From: Roseovarius gaetbuli
Lineage (GTDB): Bacteria; Pseudomonadota; Alphaproteobacteria; Rhodobacterales; Rhodobacteraceae
NCBI RefSeq assembly: GCF_900172365.1
Contig: NZ_FWFJ01000002.1
Coordinates: 62,001 to 126,000, forward strand
Length of the DNA: 64,000 nt
Direction of reading: 5' to 3'
Below are positions 1-9,872 of the stretch, piece by piece; position 1 is the stretch's first letter; every line of letters starts with the position of its first letter. The notes below the pieces were generated by a model. The model saw nothing but the letters and a program-made list of their open reading frames with translations, made no database searches and was not told where the DNA came from. A program made the translations under genes and the position numbers.

Positions 1-72
1 ATCCAGCGCGCGATGTTTAGACGCCCACCGTCCTGACACACACCGCAACCAAAAAGGCGGGGATTTGCCGCG

Positions 73-969
73 ATGACACGAGTGATGAAGCTGGCCTTTG
101 GCAGTGTGTTCATCGGCCTTCTGGTGATGGGTCTCAAGGTGATCGCCTGGTGGCTGACCGGGTCGCTGGCGCTGATGTCGGATGCGCTTGAAAGCCTTGT
201 GAACGTGGCGGCGGCCCTCGCCGTGGTGGTTGCCCTGCGCGTGGCAGAGCGCCCCGCCGACAGCAACCACCCCTATGGCCACCACAAGGCCGAGTTCTTT
301 TCCGCGGTTCTCGAAGGCGTTCTGATCGTGATCGCGGCGCTCTTTATCCTGCGCGAGGCCTACGGCGGCTTCATGGCGCCCTTCGCGCCGGACGCGCCCT
401 TTGCGGGCATGCTGATCAACGCGGGCGCCAGCCTGATCAACGGGGCCTGGGCCTTTGTTTTGATCCGTGCCGGGCGCGCGCATCGCTCGCCGGCGCTTGT
501 GGCCGATGGCAAGCACCTGATCACCGATGTTGTGTCCTCGGTCGGCGTGCTGATCGGGGTCGGGTTGGCGCTTGTCACCGGATGGTGGGTGCTTGACCCG
601 GTGATGGCGGGGCTGGTGGCGCTCAATATCCTGTGGTCGGGCTGGGGCGTGATCAAGCAATCGCTGAGCGGGCTGATGGACGAGGCGGTTTCGAACGAGG
701 AATTGACCAAGATCCGCGAGACCATCGCCCTTGCCGCCAGCAGCGGTGACGCCGTCGAGGCGCATGACCTGCGCACCCGCCACGCCGGCCAGGTCACCTT
801 TATCGACTTTCACCTTGTCATGCCCGGCGCGACCACGGTGGATGAGGCGCACATGCTCTGCGACCGGATCGAGGCGGCCTTGATGGATGCCCTGCCCGAT
901 GCCCGCGTCACTATCCATGTAGAGCCCGAACACAAGGCCAAGCATAACGGCATTGTCGTGCTGTCATAA
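73..969 (+). CDS. Cation diffusion facilitator (CDF) family metal exporter
   Basis: A 298-residue inner-membrane protein that should export divalent metals (Zn, Fe, Co or Mn) in exchange for protons. Hydrophobic segments start near residue 10. The family signatures are visible: DALES at 37-41 in the second helix, the HPYGHHKAE loop at 66-74, and the second half of the transport site as HxxxD at 148-152. A cytoplasmic domain of about 90 residues follows the last helix and ends HVEPE, as in other CDF proteins. Metal specificity cannot be read from the sequence. It stands alone on the plus strand ahead of a DMT transporter; ATG at 85 is a possible later start. Confidence 0.9.
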   Translation: MTRVMKLAFGSVFIGLLVMGLKVIAWWLTGSLALMSDALESLVNVAAALAVVVALRVAERPADSNHPYGHHKAEFFSAVLEGVLIVIAALFILREAYGGFMAPFAPDAPFAGMLINAGASLINGAWAFVLIRAGRAHRSPALVADGKHLITDVVSSVGVLIGVGLALVTGWWVLDPVMAGLVALNILWSGWGVIKQSLSGLMDEAVSNEELTKIRETIALAASSGDAVEAHDLRTRHAGQVTFIDFHLVMPGATTVDEAHMLCDRIEAALMDALPDARVTIHVEPEHKAKHNGIVVLS

Positions 970-1045
970 CGTCGGCTTTGGCGCTTTCCTTTGACAGGTA
1001 AGCCGGGCTAACAGGGGATGATCCTCTCACGAAAGACGGCGTTCA

Positions 1046-1945
1046 ATGGAAAACCTGCGCGGCAGCATTCTCATGGTTCTGGCGATGGCCGGTTTTGCGC
1101 TTGAGGATATGTTCATCAAGCGGCTTGCCGTCAATCTTCCGGTCGGCCAGATCGTGATTTTCCTCGGCATCGGCGGCGCGATCATCTTTGCCGCGATCAC
1201 CCTGTCGCAGGGCCACCGTCTTTTGTCGCGCGATGTGATATCGCGCCCGGTTCTGCTACGTAATTTCGGCGAGCTGATCGGCACCATCGGCTTTGTCACC
1301 GCGATTGCGCTCACGCCGCTGTCCTCGGCCTCGGCAATCTTGCAGGCGACGCCACTGGCGGTCACGCTCGGCGCGGCGCTTTTCCTTGGTGAGGCAGTCG
1401 GCTGGCGCCGCTGGAGCGCCATTCTGGTTGGCTTTTGCGGGGTCTTGATGGTGATCCGCCCCGGCGTGCAAGGCTTTGAACCTGCGTCACTTTTTGCCGT
1501 GCAGGGGGTGATCGGCCTTGCCATCCGCGACCTGGCCACCCGTGCCGTACCGCGCAGCATTTCGTCGATGCAGCTCTCGACCTATGCCTTTGCCACGCTG
1601 GTGCCGGCGGGCCTTATCCTGCTGGCGATCTCGGGCACGCCCGCCGTCCCCTCGGCGGTGGACTGGCGCGATTTCGGCTTTGCGATGATCACCGGGGTTG
1701 CCGCCTATTACGCGATTGTCGCGGCGATGCGGCTTGGCGATGTGGCGGTGATCACGCCGTTCCGCTACTCGCGGCTTGTTTTTGCCCTGATCATCGGCAC
1801 CACGCTGTTTGACGAGCGCCCCGATGTCTGGACCCTCACAGGCGCCGCGATCATCATCGCCTCTGGCCTCTACACGTTTCTGCGCGAGCGCCGCGTTGCG
1901 CGCCGCTCGGTCGCGCCAAGTGCTGCCAGCCTGCCGCGCGGCTAA
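1046..1945 (+). CDS. DMT superfamily (EamA) transporter
   Basis: A 299-residue protein with about ten hydrophobic segments in two tandem EamA repeats, typical of drug/metabolite exporters in the inner membrane. The repeats meet near residue 150. The segment around 85-115 (SSASAILQATPLAVTLGAA) is the usual conserved helix of the first repeat and the APxGxxxxP-like helix near 225-250 closes the second. A short basic tail (RERRVARR) lies in the cytoplasm. The substrate is unknown. It is separated from the CDF gene by about 75 bp and followed by enolase. Confidence 0.85.
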   Translation: MENLRGSILMVLAMAGFALEDMFIKRLAVNLPVGQIVIFLGIGGAIIFAAITLSQGHRLLSRDVISRPVLLRNFGELIGTIGFVTAIALTPLSSASAILQATPLAVTLGAALFLGEAVGWRRWSAILVGFCGVLMVIRPGVQGFEPASLFAVQGVIGLAIRDLATRAVPRSISSMQLSTYAFATLVPAGLILLAISGTPAVPSAVDWRDFGFAMITGVAAYYAIVAAMRLGDVAVITPFRYSRLVFALIIGTTLFDERPDVWTLTGAAIIIASGLYTFLRERRVARRSVAPSAASLPRG

Positions 1946-2008
1946 CGAAGCACGGCGCCTATGTTAGCACTACCTGTCGCAGTTTCCATTTCCCGTGAAA
2001 CTTGCTAA

Positions 2009-3322
<1,314 letters not shown>

Positions 3323-3345
3323 GGTGTTTTGCACCTGGCTTTTTG

Positions 3346-3376
3346 AGGGCGCCCATATAATCGGGGCGCCCTTTTT
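3346..3376. terminator. Rho-independent terminator between eno and the convergent lipoprotein gene
   Basis: A 9-bp GC-rich inverted repeat (AGGGCGCCC at 3346-3354, GGGCGCCCT at 3364-3372) is followed by a T run. It lies between converging genes and could serve both directions. Confidence 0.8.
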
Positions 3377-3422
3377 CGTCTTAGGTCACGGCAGCACGCC
3401 CGACCCGTCGTACCTTGCTCGT

Positions 3423-3698
3423 TTATGGGCAGGGCGCTGTGTAATAGGTGCCATCGCCACGCGAATAGGCACAATTTTCCGTCGCAGTGTTCTGCGCCAC
3501 CACGGTGCCTGCCGCCGCACCGGCCAAGGCCGCAATCAGACGCCATTCATTACTGGCGCCAAGCGCCTCGGCGGTGATAAGCCCGGCTGCAGCGCCCCCG
3601 GCCACACCGGCAACGGTTCTCGATTCAGGGGACATGCCCTCGCAGCCGCCCAGTGTCAGAACCGAAGCCCCCGCCGCGATCATCATCAAAATTCGCAT
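3423..3698 (-). CDS. Small glycine-zipper lipoprotein
   Basis: A 91-residue protein. The ATG at 3698 follows an AGGAG ribosome site, and the open frame upstream of it lacks such a site. The N-terminus is a lipoprotein signal with lipobox LGGC at residues 16-19. The body has Gly/Ala-rich stretches (AGVAGGAAAGLI and AALAGAAAGTVV) that resemble glycine-zipper membrane-inserting segments, and it ends with a short Cys-containing tail (ENCAYSRGDG...APCP). Small lipoproteins of this type usually sit in the outer membrane. Specific function unknown. It converges with eno. Confidence 0.75.
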   Translation of the reverse strand: MRILMMIAAGASVLTLGGCEGMSPESRTVAGVAGGAAAGLITAEALGASNEWRLIAALAGAAAGTVVAQNTATENCAYSRGDGTYYTAPCP

Positions 3699-3923
3699 CT
3701 GTTTCTCCTCTCGTATATGGCGACAGGCCGTGACACGACCTATCGGGCCAGACCTTGACCCGCGCCAAGTATAGCCGCGCCCAAAGAACGGCATTATGCG
3801 CCAGATCAGTTTTGCGCAGAATTCCGCCGCACCTTGATCCCAATCAAAATAGGGGTGCGCATTGCCACCTATGATTGGGCGCAGAGGGCAGGAACTGGCC
3901 CGGAAAACAGGAGACGACCTACG

Positions 3924-4085
3924 ATGAAACGACTTACAGTCTTGTTGCTTGCCCTCATGACCACCGGCATGCTTGGCGCATGTGCTGAAGAAGGGCGATA
4001 TCCGATCTCCGGCGAAGAATGCGGCCCCGATGATCCGGTCAAGGATATTGAGCCCGTTGCAGTGGATTGCTTACCAAGCTTCTGA
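3924..4085 (+). CDS. Very small putative lipoprotein
   Basis: A 53-residue protein beginning MKRLTVLLLALMTTGMLGAC, which is a complete lipoprotein signal with lipobox LGAC (Cys20). Only about 33 residues remain after lipidation, with two further cysteines (EECGPDD and VDCLPSF). The ATG at 3924 is preceded by CAGGAGACGACC, a good ribosome site. It is divergent from the glycine-zipper gene and convergent with pgi. The function is not known; similar tiny lipoproteins are common in Rhodobacterales. Confidence 0.65.
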   Translation: MKRLTVLLLALMTTGMLGACAEEGRYPISGEECGPDDPVKDIEPVAVDCLPSF

Positions 4086-4133
4086 ACCAAAAGGGAAATT
4101 ATAGCGCTCGCGTCACCGCGGGCGTGATCGCCG

Positions 4134-5738
4134 TCAGGTCATGAAGCCGCGCGCGAAGGCGATCAGTTGACGGGTGGAGGCATCTTTTTGCGCGCCATCG
4201 CGCGCGCCTTTCAGGATCGGCTCTAGCGTCACGGCCAGTTGCTTGCCAAGCTCGACGCCCCACTGATCGAAAGAGTTGATGCCAAGGATCACCCCCTCGA
4301 CAAAGACGCGATGCTCGTAAAGCGCGATGATCTGGCCAAGGCGGCGCGGCGTCAGCTGATCATAAATCAGCGTGGTCGAGGGGCGATTGCCCGGAAACAC
4401 CCGATGGGCGGCCTGACGCTCTAACTCGGCACCCTCAAATCCTTTCTCGACCATCAGGGCGCGCGCCTCTTGCATGCTGCGCCCGCGCATCAGGGCCACC
4501 GACTGCGCGAGGCAATTGGCCACCAAAAGCTGATGATGATGTTCCAGCTCGGGTTCGTGGCCTTTGGCGGCAACCAAGAATTCGCAGGGGACCACCGCCT
4601 TGCCCTGATGGATAAGCTGGTAAAAGGCATGTTGCCCGTTGGTGCCCGGTTCGCCCCAAACGACAGGGCCGGACGGCCCCTCAAGAGGCGCGCCCTGCAT
4701 CGTGACGCCCTTGCCGTTGCTCTCCATTTCAAGCTGTTGCAGATAGGCCGACAAACGCGCCAGACGCTGGTCATAAGGCAGCACCGCGCGCGTGCCATGG
4801 CCGCGCACCTGATGATGCCAGACGCCCACAAGTGCCAGCATGATCGGCATATTTTCAAGTGGCGCGGCGGTTTGAAAATGCCGGTCCATCGTCTCGGCGC
4901 CGACCAGGAAGTCGGTGAACCTCTCGGCGCCGATGGCAATCATCAGCGCCAGCCCGATCGGCCCCCAGACCGAATAGCGCCCGCCAACATAGTCGCCAAA
5001 GCCAAACACCTGCTCGGGCGGGATGCCAAATTCATCCGTCTTGTCCACGGCTGATGAGACCGCTGCAAACTGCTTGCCAGGGTCTTTGACCGCCGCCGCC
5101 ATCCAGGTCCTCGCCGTGGCGGCATTGGTCATGGTCTCAACCGTGGTGAAGGTCTTGGAGGCCACGATCACAAGCGTGCGTGTCGGATCAAGCCCCTTCA
5201 GGCAGTCGGAAATATCGGCGCCGTCAATGTTGGATACGAAATGACAGCGCGGCCCGTCATGATAAGGTCTAAGCGCCATCACCGCCATTTCAGGCCCAAG
5301 ATGCGAGCCGCCTATGCCGATATTGACGATATCGGTGATCGCGCCGCCCGCCCCCTGAAACCGCCCCGAGCGGACATCTTCGGCAAAGCCCTGCACGCAG
5401 GCACGGGTTGCGTTGATCTCGGGCATGACATCCTCGCCCGCAACCCGGATCGCCCCGCCCGACAGGTTGCGCAACGCGGTGTGCAGCACGGCGCGACCTT
5501 CGGTTTCGTTGATCGGATCCCCGCGAAACATCGCGTCCCGCCGCCCCGCCACGTCACGCGCCGCCACAAGATCAACAAGAGCGGCACGGGTGGTCTCGGT
5601 CAGGCGGGTCTTGGAATAATCAAACAGCATCCCGTCAAACCGCAGCGAAAACGCTTCTGCCCGGTCTTTGGTCTTGAACAACTCAATGATGTCCACGGTC
5701 TCGGCCTCATCGGCCAAAGCCTTGAATTCTTGCCACAT
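4134..5738 (-). CDS. pgi: Glucose-6-phosphate isomerase
   Basis: A 534-residue cytoplasmic enzyme that interconverts glucose-6-phosphate and fructose-6-phosphate. The phosphate-binding [11 protein letters not shown] motif, the [10 protein letters not shown] loop, the catalytic glutamate region [20 protein letters not shown] and the C-terminal signature [14 protein letters not shown] with the active-site lysine are all intact. It is the third gene of a zwf-pgl-pgi operon, 24 bp after pgl. In an organism using the Entner-Doudoroff route it would recycle fructose-6-phosphate back to glucose-6-phosphate. Confidence 0.97.
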   Translation of the reverse strand: MWQEFKALADEAETVDIIELFKTKDRAEAFSLRFDGMLFDYSKTRLTETTRAALVDLVAARDVAGRRDAMFRGDPINETEGRAVLHTALRNLSGGAIRVAGEDVMPEINATRACVQGFAEDVRSGRFQGAGGAITDIVNIGIGGSHLGPEMAVMALRPYHDGPRCHFVSNIDGADISDCLKGLDPTRTLVIVASKTFTTVETMTNAATARTWMAAAVKDPGKQFAAVSSAVDKTDEFGIPPEQVFGFGDYVGGRYSVWGPIGLALMIAIGAERFTDFLVGAETMDRHFQTAAPLENMPIMLALVGVWHHQVRGHGTRAVLPYDQRLARLSAYLQQLEMESNGKGVTMQGAPLEGPSGPVVWGEPGTNGQHAFYQLIHQGKAVVPCEFLVAAKGHEPELEHHHQLLVANCLAQSVALMRGRSMQEARALMVEKGFEGAELERQAAHRVFPGNRPSTTLIYDQLTPRRLGQIIALYEHRVFVEGVILGINSFDQWGVELGKQLAVTLEPILKGARDGAQKDASTRQLIAFARGFMT

Positions 5739-5762
5739 CGAAATACCCCTAACAGTGCCCTC

Positions 5763-6434
5763 TTACGGGGCCCAATGCACTGTTGCACCTGACAAAACCG
5801 CCGCAATCGGCGCGTCGACAGGTCTCATATAACGGGCGCGTTCAATGGCTGCACGCTTTTGATCGCCGGTGATGACAATATGTTTGCAAAGCGCTTCATC
5901 AAGCACATGCGCCGAGAGGGTCACCCGTACCTCGGGCACATTCGGTGCGCGCATCGGCACAAGGATCGGCGCGCGCGGCGCCAAGGCCTCTTCCAAGTTG
6001 TCGGCACCGGGAAAGATCGAGGCGGTGTGCATATCCGCCCCCATCCCGAGAAGACAGACCGAGATCGGCAGGTTCGGCGCGATATTGGCCTCCAACTCGG
6101 CCAGGACGGCCTCGGGGGTTTCGGCCCTGGCATAAAGCGGCAAGTACCGTGCCTTGGCCGCCCGCCCGGTCAAGAGCCGCTCGCGGATCAGCCGGCTATT
6201 CGAGCGGATATGCGCCTCGGGCAGCCAGCGTTCATCGCTGAGCAGCACATCGACCCGGCTCCAATCCAGCTCGGCGTCGCAGAGATCGTCAAAGATCGGC
6301 CCCGGCGTCGTCCCGCCTGGCACTACGAAAACTGCGCGCTCCTGATGATCGAGCGCCGCCTTCAATTCTCCGGCAAGCTCATTGGCCACGGCAATCGCCA
6401 GCATTTCGGAATCGGCATATTCGACAAAACTCAT
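5763..6434 (-). CDS. pgl: 6-phosphogluconolactonase
   Basis: A 223-residue member of the DevB/SOL family that hydrolyses 6-phosphogluconolactone made by Zwf. Family landmarks are VVPGGTTPGPIFDDL near residues 37-51, LLSDERWLPE in the middle, and LLGMGADMHTASIFPG, which supplies the catalytic histidine. Its ATG overlaps the stop codon of zwf (ATGA), indicating translational coupling. Function follows directly from homology and from its place between zwf and pgi. Confidence 0.95.
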   Translation of the reverse strand: MSFVEYADSEMLAIAVANELAGELKAALDHQERAVFVVPGGTTPGPIFDDLCDAELDWSRVDVLLSDERWLPEAHIRSNSRLIRERLLTGRAAKARYLPLYARAETPEAVLAELEANIAPNLPISVCLLGMGADMHTASIFPGADNLEEALAPRAPILVPMRAPNVPEVRVTLSAHVLDEALCKHIVITGDQKRAAIERARYMRPVDAPIAAVLSGATVHWAP

Positions 6435-7885
6435 GGCTTGATCTCCCTCCAGCGGCGCCCGTCGCGATGCATCAGCATAAGCGCCTCATCGGGGCCGGAA
6501 CTTCCCGATACATAGGGCAGCGGCGGCGCCGCACTTTCGGCCCAATCGGCGATGATCGGATCGGTCCAGGCCCAGGCCGCCTCGACCTCGTCACCGCGCA
6601 TGAACAGGGTCTGGTTGCCACGTATCACATCCATGATAAGGCGCTCGTAAGCATCTGGAAAATCTGCATCTTCCGGCCCCAGAGCCTCGGAAAATGTCAT
6701 GTCGAGCGGCACGTCGATAAGACGCATCCCCCCCGGCCCCGGTTCCTTGATGGTCACCCCAAGCTCGATCCCCTCGTTGGGTTGCAGGCGGATCGTGAGG
6801 ATGTTGCGATGGCGCCCGGCATCGGCGCCAAAGATCGAATGCGGCGCGTCCTTGAACACCACTGCAATCTCGCTGGCGCGATCACGCAAGCGCTTGCCGG
6901 TGCGCAAATAGAACGGCGTGCCCGCCCACCGCCAATTGCTGATCAGCGCCTTGAGGGCGACAAAGCTCTCGGTGGTGCTTTCGGGGTCTTCAACCTGGGT
7001 GCGGTAGTCGGGCCGCTCGCCCTGTGCCTCGTATTGACCGCGCACCACATCGGCGCCGCGCACCGGATCAAGCGCGCGGATGACCTTGAGCTTTTCGTCG
7101 CGCACCGCGTCGGGATCAAACTTGGCCGGGGGTTCCATCGCGATCAGGCACAACAGCTGCATCATGTGGTTCTGCACCATGTCGCGCATCGCGCCTGATT
7201 TATCATAATAATCGCCGCGCCCGCCGACGCCGACAGATTCGGCCACCGTGATCTGGATGTGATCGACGTATTGGCTGTTCCAGAGCGGCTCGAACAGAAC
7301 ATTGCCAAACCGGATCGCCATCAGATTCTGCACGGTTTCCTTGCCGAGGTAGTGGTCAATCCGGAAAATCTGGCATTCATCGAAATGCAGCGCCAGCACC
7401 CGGTTAAGATCGCGCGAGGTTTCAAGATCGCGGCCAAAGGGTTTTTCCACCACGATGCGGCTTGTGTCATCGGCCATGCCATGCGCGTGCAACCGCTTTG
7501 CCAGATCGCCAAACAGCGAGGGCGCGACCGAGAAATAAAACGCCCGAATGCGATCCGGCCGCATCAGCACGGCCAGTTCAACCCAGCCTGCATCGCCGCG
7601 CGCATCCAGCGTGACATAGTGCAACATCTCGAGAAAGGACGACAAATCGTCTGTGCGCCCGGATTCTTCGCCGCCATGTTTCAAAATGGCCTTGTTCACG
7701 AACTCCTTGAACGCAGCGCTGTCCATCCCGCCACGGGCCGCCCCGATCAGGCGCACGTCACCTTCTATCTGCCCGGCCACAAAGCGGCGGAACAACGCGG
7801 GCCAGATCTTGCGGCGGGCAAGGTCGCCCGTGCCGCCGAAAATCACCAGATCAAAGGGTTCTACCGGGATCACCCGCGACGCCAT
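6431..7885 (-). CDS. zwf: Glucose-6-phosphate 1-dehydrogenase
   Basis: A 484-residue enzyme that oxidises glucose-6-phosphate with NAD(P)+. The cofactor-binding motif appears as GGTGDLARRKIWPAL near the N-terminus and the active-site signature RIDHYLGKETVQNL is intact. The ATG at 7885 was chosen because CAGGAG lies nine bases upstream and the protein then starts MASRVIPVEPFDLVIFGGTG, the family's usual length; the open frame extends 28 residues further upstream without a ribosome site. First gene of the zwf-pgl-pgi operon, divergent from a radical SAM gene. Confidence 0.97.
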   Translation of the reverse strand: MASRVIPVEPFDLVIFGGTGDLARRKIWPALFRRFVAGQIEGDVRLIGAARGGMDSAAFKEFVNKAILKHGGEESGRTDDLSSFLEMLHYVTLDARGDAGWVELAVLMRPDRIRAFYFSVAPSLFGDLAKRLHAHGMADDTSRIVVEKPFGRDLETSRDLNRVLALHFDECQIFRIDHYLGKETVQNLMAIRFGNVLFEPLWNSQYVDHIQITVAESVGVGGRGDYYDKSGAMRDMVQNHMMQLLCLIAMEPPAKFDPDAVRDEKLKVIRALDPVRGADVVRGQYEAQGERPDYRTQVEDPESTTESFVALKALISNWRWAGTPFYLRTGKRLRDRASEIAVVFKDAPHSIFGADAGRHRNILTIRLQPNEGIELGVTIKEPGPGGMRLIDVPLDMTFSEALGPEDADFPDAYERLIMDVIRGNQTLFMRGDEVEAAWAWTDPIIADWAESAAPPLPYVSGSSGPDEALMLMHRDGRRWREIKP

Positions 7886-8054
7886 GACGACCACTCCTGC
7901 TTTGCCGTACCCGATCTTTTCGGATGACGTGCCATCGCTGCCAACTCTAACATGTCGTGAGGCCTTCACAATGGCGTCAAGCGTTCTCAGACCCCTTCAC
8001 TTGCCAGTTCACAGCAGATAGGCGACAAAAAGCAAACAGAAAGCGGATTGCAGT

Positions 8055-9008
8055 ATGAAAGATGTCGTCGCGGGCCCGGCCAATTCGGGCAAGTTTCAGC
8101 ACCCCAACGTTACCGCCGATGGCCAAACCCGCGCCAGCGTGGCGCTGAGCCATCCTGAAACGCTGTGGTTCAACACCGGAACGCTGTGCAATATCGAATG
8201 CGCCAATTGCTATATCCTCAGCTCGCCCAGCAATGACGCGCTGGTTTACATCACAGAATCAGAGGTGCGCGCGTATCTCACACAGATTACCGCCCGCGAC
8301 TGGCCGATCACCGAGATCGGCTTTACCGGCGGCGAACCCTTCATGAACCCCGAAATGATCGCAATGGCGCGCGCCGCGCTTGAGGCCGGTCACGAGGTCC
8401 TGATCCTGACCAACGCCATGCGCCCGATGATGCGCAAGACCATGCGCGCGGGCCTGCTTGATCTCGCCAGGAACTGGCGCGACAAGATCACCCTGCGGAT
8501 TTCTCTCGACCACTGGTCAGAGGAGCGTCACGACGAAGAGCGCGGCAAGGACGCCTTCAAACGCACCATCGAGGGCATGCAATGGCTGCGCGACAACGGG
8601 TTTGCCATGACCGTCGCCGGGCGCACCGTCTGGGGCGAGAGCGATGCGCAATCGCGCGAGGGCTATCGCCGCCTCTATTCCGAGCATGGCTTTGACATCG
8701 ACGCCAACAACCCCGCCGCCACGGTGCTTTTCCCCGAGATGGACGAAACCGCCGAAGTGCCCGAGATCACCACCGCCTGTTGGGACATCCTTGGCAAAAG
8801 CCCGAGCGAGCCGATGTGCGCCTCGTCGCGCATGGTGGTGAAACGCAAGGGTGCCGAGAGGCCGGCGGTGCTGGCCTGTACCCTGCTGCCCTATGCGCCC
8901 GAGTTCGAGCTTGGAGAGACCTTGGCCGAGGCCGAGCGTGACGTCGCCCTTAACCATCCTCATTGCGCCAAGTTCTGCGTTTTGGGCGGGGCAAGCTGTT
9001 CGGGATAG
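8055..9008 (+). CDS. Radical SAM protein, unknown function
   Basis: A 317-residue protein with the radical SAM cluster motif CNIECANC (CxxxCxxC) near residue 48 and the SAM-binding GGEP motif (FTGGEPFMNPEM) near residue 95. It should generate a 5'-deoxyadenosyl radical from a 4Fe-4S cluster. The C-terminal third carries several more cysteines (TACWDI, EPMCASS, LACTLL, HPHCAKFCVLGGASC), suggesting an auxiliary iron-sulfur cluster of SPASM/twitch type. No precursor peptide gene is seen next to it. The substrate is unknown. It is divergent from zwf and upstream of an M48 protease. Confidence 0.8.
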   Translation: MKDVVAGPANSGKFQHPNVTADGQTRASVALSHPETLWFNTGTLCNIECANCYILSSPSNDALVYITESEVRAYLTQITARDWPITEIGFTGGEPFMNPEMIAMARAALEAGHEVLILTNAMRPMMRKTMRAGLLDLARNWRDKITLRISLDHWSEERHDEERGKDAFKRTIEGMQWLRDNGFAMTVAGRTVWGESDAQSREGYRRLYSEHGFDIDANNPAATVLFPEMDETAEVPEITTACWDILGKSPSEPMCASSRMVVKRKGAERPAVLACTLLPYAPEFELGETLAEAERDVALNHPHCAKFCVLGGASCSG

Positions 9009-9067
9009 GGCCCTGACGGGGGCATGTCCCGCTTGTCAGGCCGCGCGCCCTGCCCCATATATCTGGT

Positions 9068-9760
9068 ATGATCCGTTTCACACCCATCCTTTTGGCGGTG
9101 CTTTACGCCTTTGTCATGTACCGCTTTTCGGTCTGGCGCACCTCGCGAGAGCTTGACGCGCAATCGACCGAGCTTGCCGATCCGATGCTCAAGCATATGA
9201 CCGACCGGATGGCACGCGCGCTCGATATCGCGCGGGTACGGGTGCATATCTATGAGATCGACCCGGTCAATGGCCTTGCCGCGCCGGATGGCCGGATTTT
9301 CATCACCCGTGGATTTTATCGCAAGTTTCAGACCGGCGAGGTCACCGCCGATGAAATGGCCAGCGTCATCGCCCACGAGTTGGGCCATGTGGCGCTTGGC
9401 CATTCGCGCCGCCGGATGATCGACTTTTCCGGCCAGAACGCCCTGCGCACCGCGCTTGCGATGGTTCTGTCGCGGTTTCTGCCCGGCATTGGCGCCTGGA
9501 TCGCAAGCGGTTTGACCCGGCTTTTGGCGGCGCGCCTGTCGCGCGGCGATGAATACGAGGCCGACGCCTATGCTGCCGCGCTCTTGACCAAGGCCGGGAT
9601 TGGCACCGCGCCGCAAAAGTCGCTGTTCAAGAAGCTTGATGCGCTGACCGAAGGCGCGGGCGGCGTGATGCCGGCCTGGCTCTTGAGCCACCCCAAGACG
9701 TCCGAGCGGATCGCGGCGATCGAAAAGCTTGAAGACCGCTGGCAGAACGCCCTCAAATAG
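9068..9760 (+). CDS. M48 family zinc metalloprotease
   Basis: A 230-residue membrane-anchored protease. One N-terminal hydrophobic helix (residues 2-19) is followed by the zinc motif HELGH at 103-107 and the third zinc ligand in the EYEAD segment at 162-166. A hydrophobic amphipathic stretch lies between them. The order and spacing match M48 (Ste24/HtpX-like) enzymes, but with only one clear transmembrane helix it is closer to the short M48 proteins than to HtpX. The start at 9068 has only a weak ribosome site. Substrates unknown. Confidence 0.85.
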   Translation: MIRFTPILLAVLYAFVMYRFSVWRTSRELDAQSTELADPMLKHMTDRMARALDIARVRVHIYEIDPVNGLAAPDGRIFITRGFYRKFQTGEVTADEMASVIAHELGHVALGHSRRRMIDFSGQNALRTALAMVLSRFLPGIGAWIASGLTRLLAARLSRGDEYEADAYAAALLTKAGIGTAPQKSLFKKLDALTEGAGGVMPAWLLSHPKTSERIAAIEKLEDRWQNALK

Positions 9761-9797
9761 CATGCGGGATCGAGGCCTTTGACTTGGCTTTGAATTT

Positions 9798-9811
9798 TTT
9801 GATCAAATTAT
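9798..9811. promoter_or_regulatory. Putative operator, TTTGATCAAA palindrome upstream of the first glutamine synthetase-like gene
   Basis: The sequence TTTGATCAAATTAT contains a perfect 10-bp palindrome (9798-9807). The identical 14-mer recurs at 11253-11266 before the amidotransferase gene. A TTGACT at 9779-9784 could be a -35 element, placing the palindrome across the -10 region, where a repressor would act. Identity of the regulator is not known. Confidence 0.5.
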
Positions 9812-9872
9812 CTTGGCAAAGCCGGTGGCGAGCGGATAGTCTGTGGCAAATCATGTTCAGGATGTTTTTCAA

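Noticed and set aside
9010-9037. CCTGAC...GTCAGG hairpin after the radical SAM gene
   Set aside because: The stem is interrupted and there is no T run, so I did not list it as a terminator.
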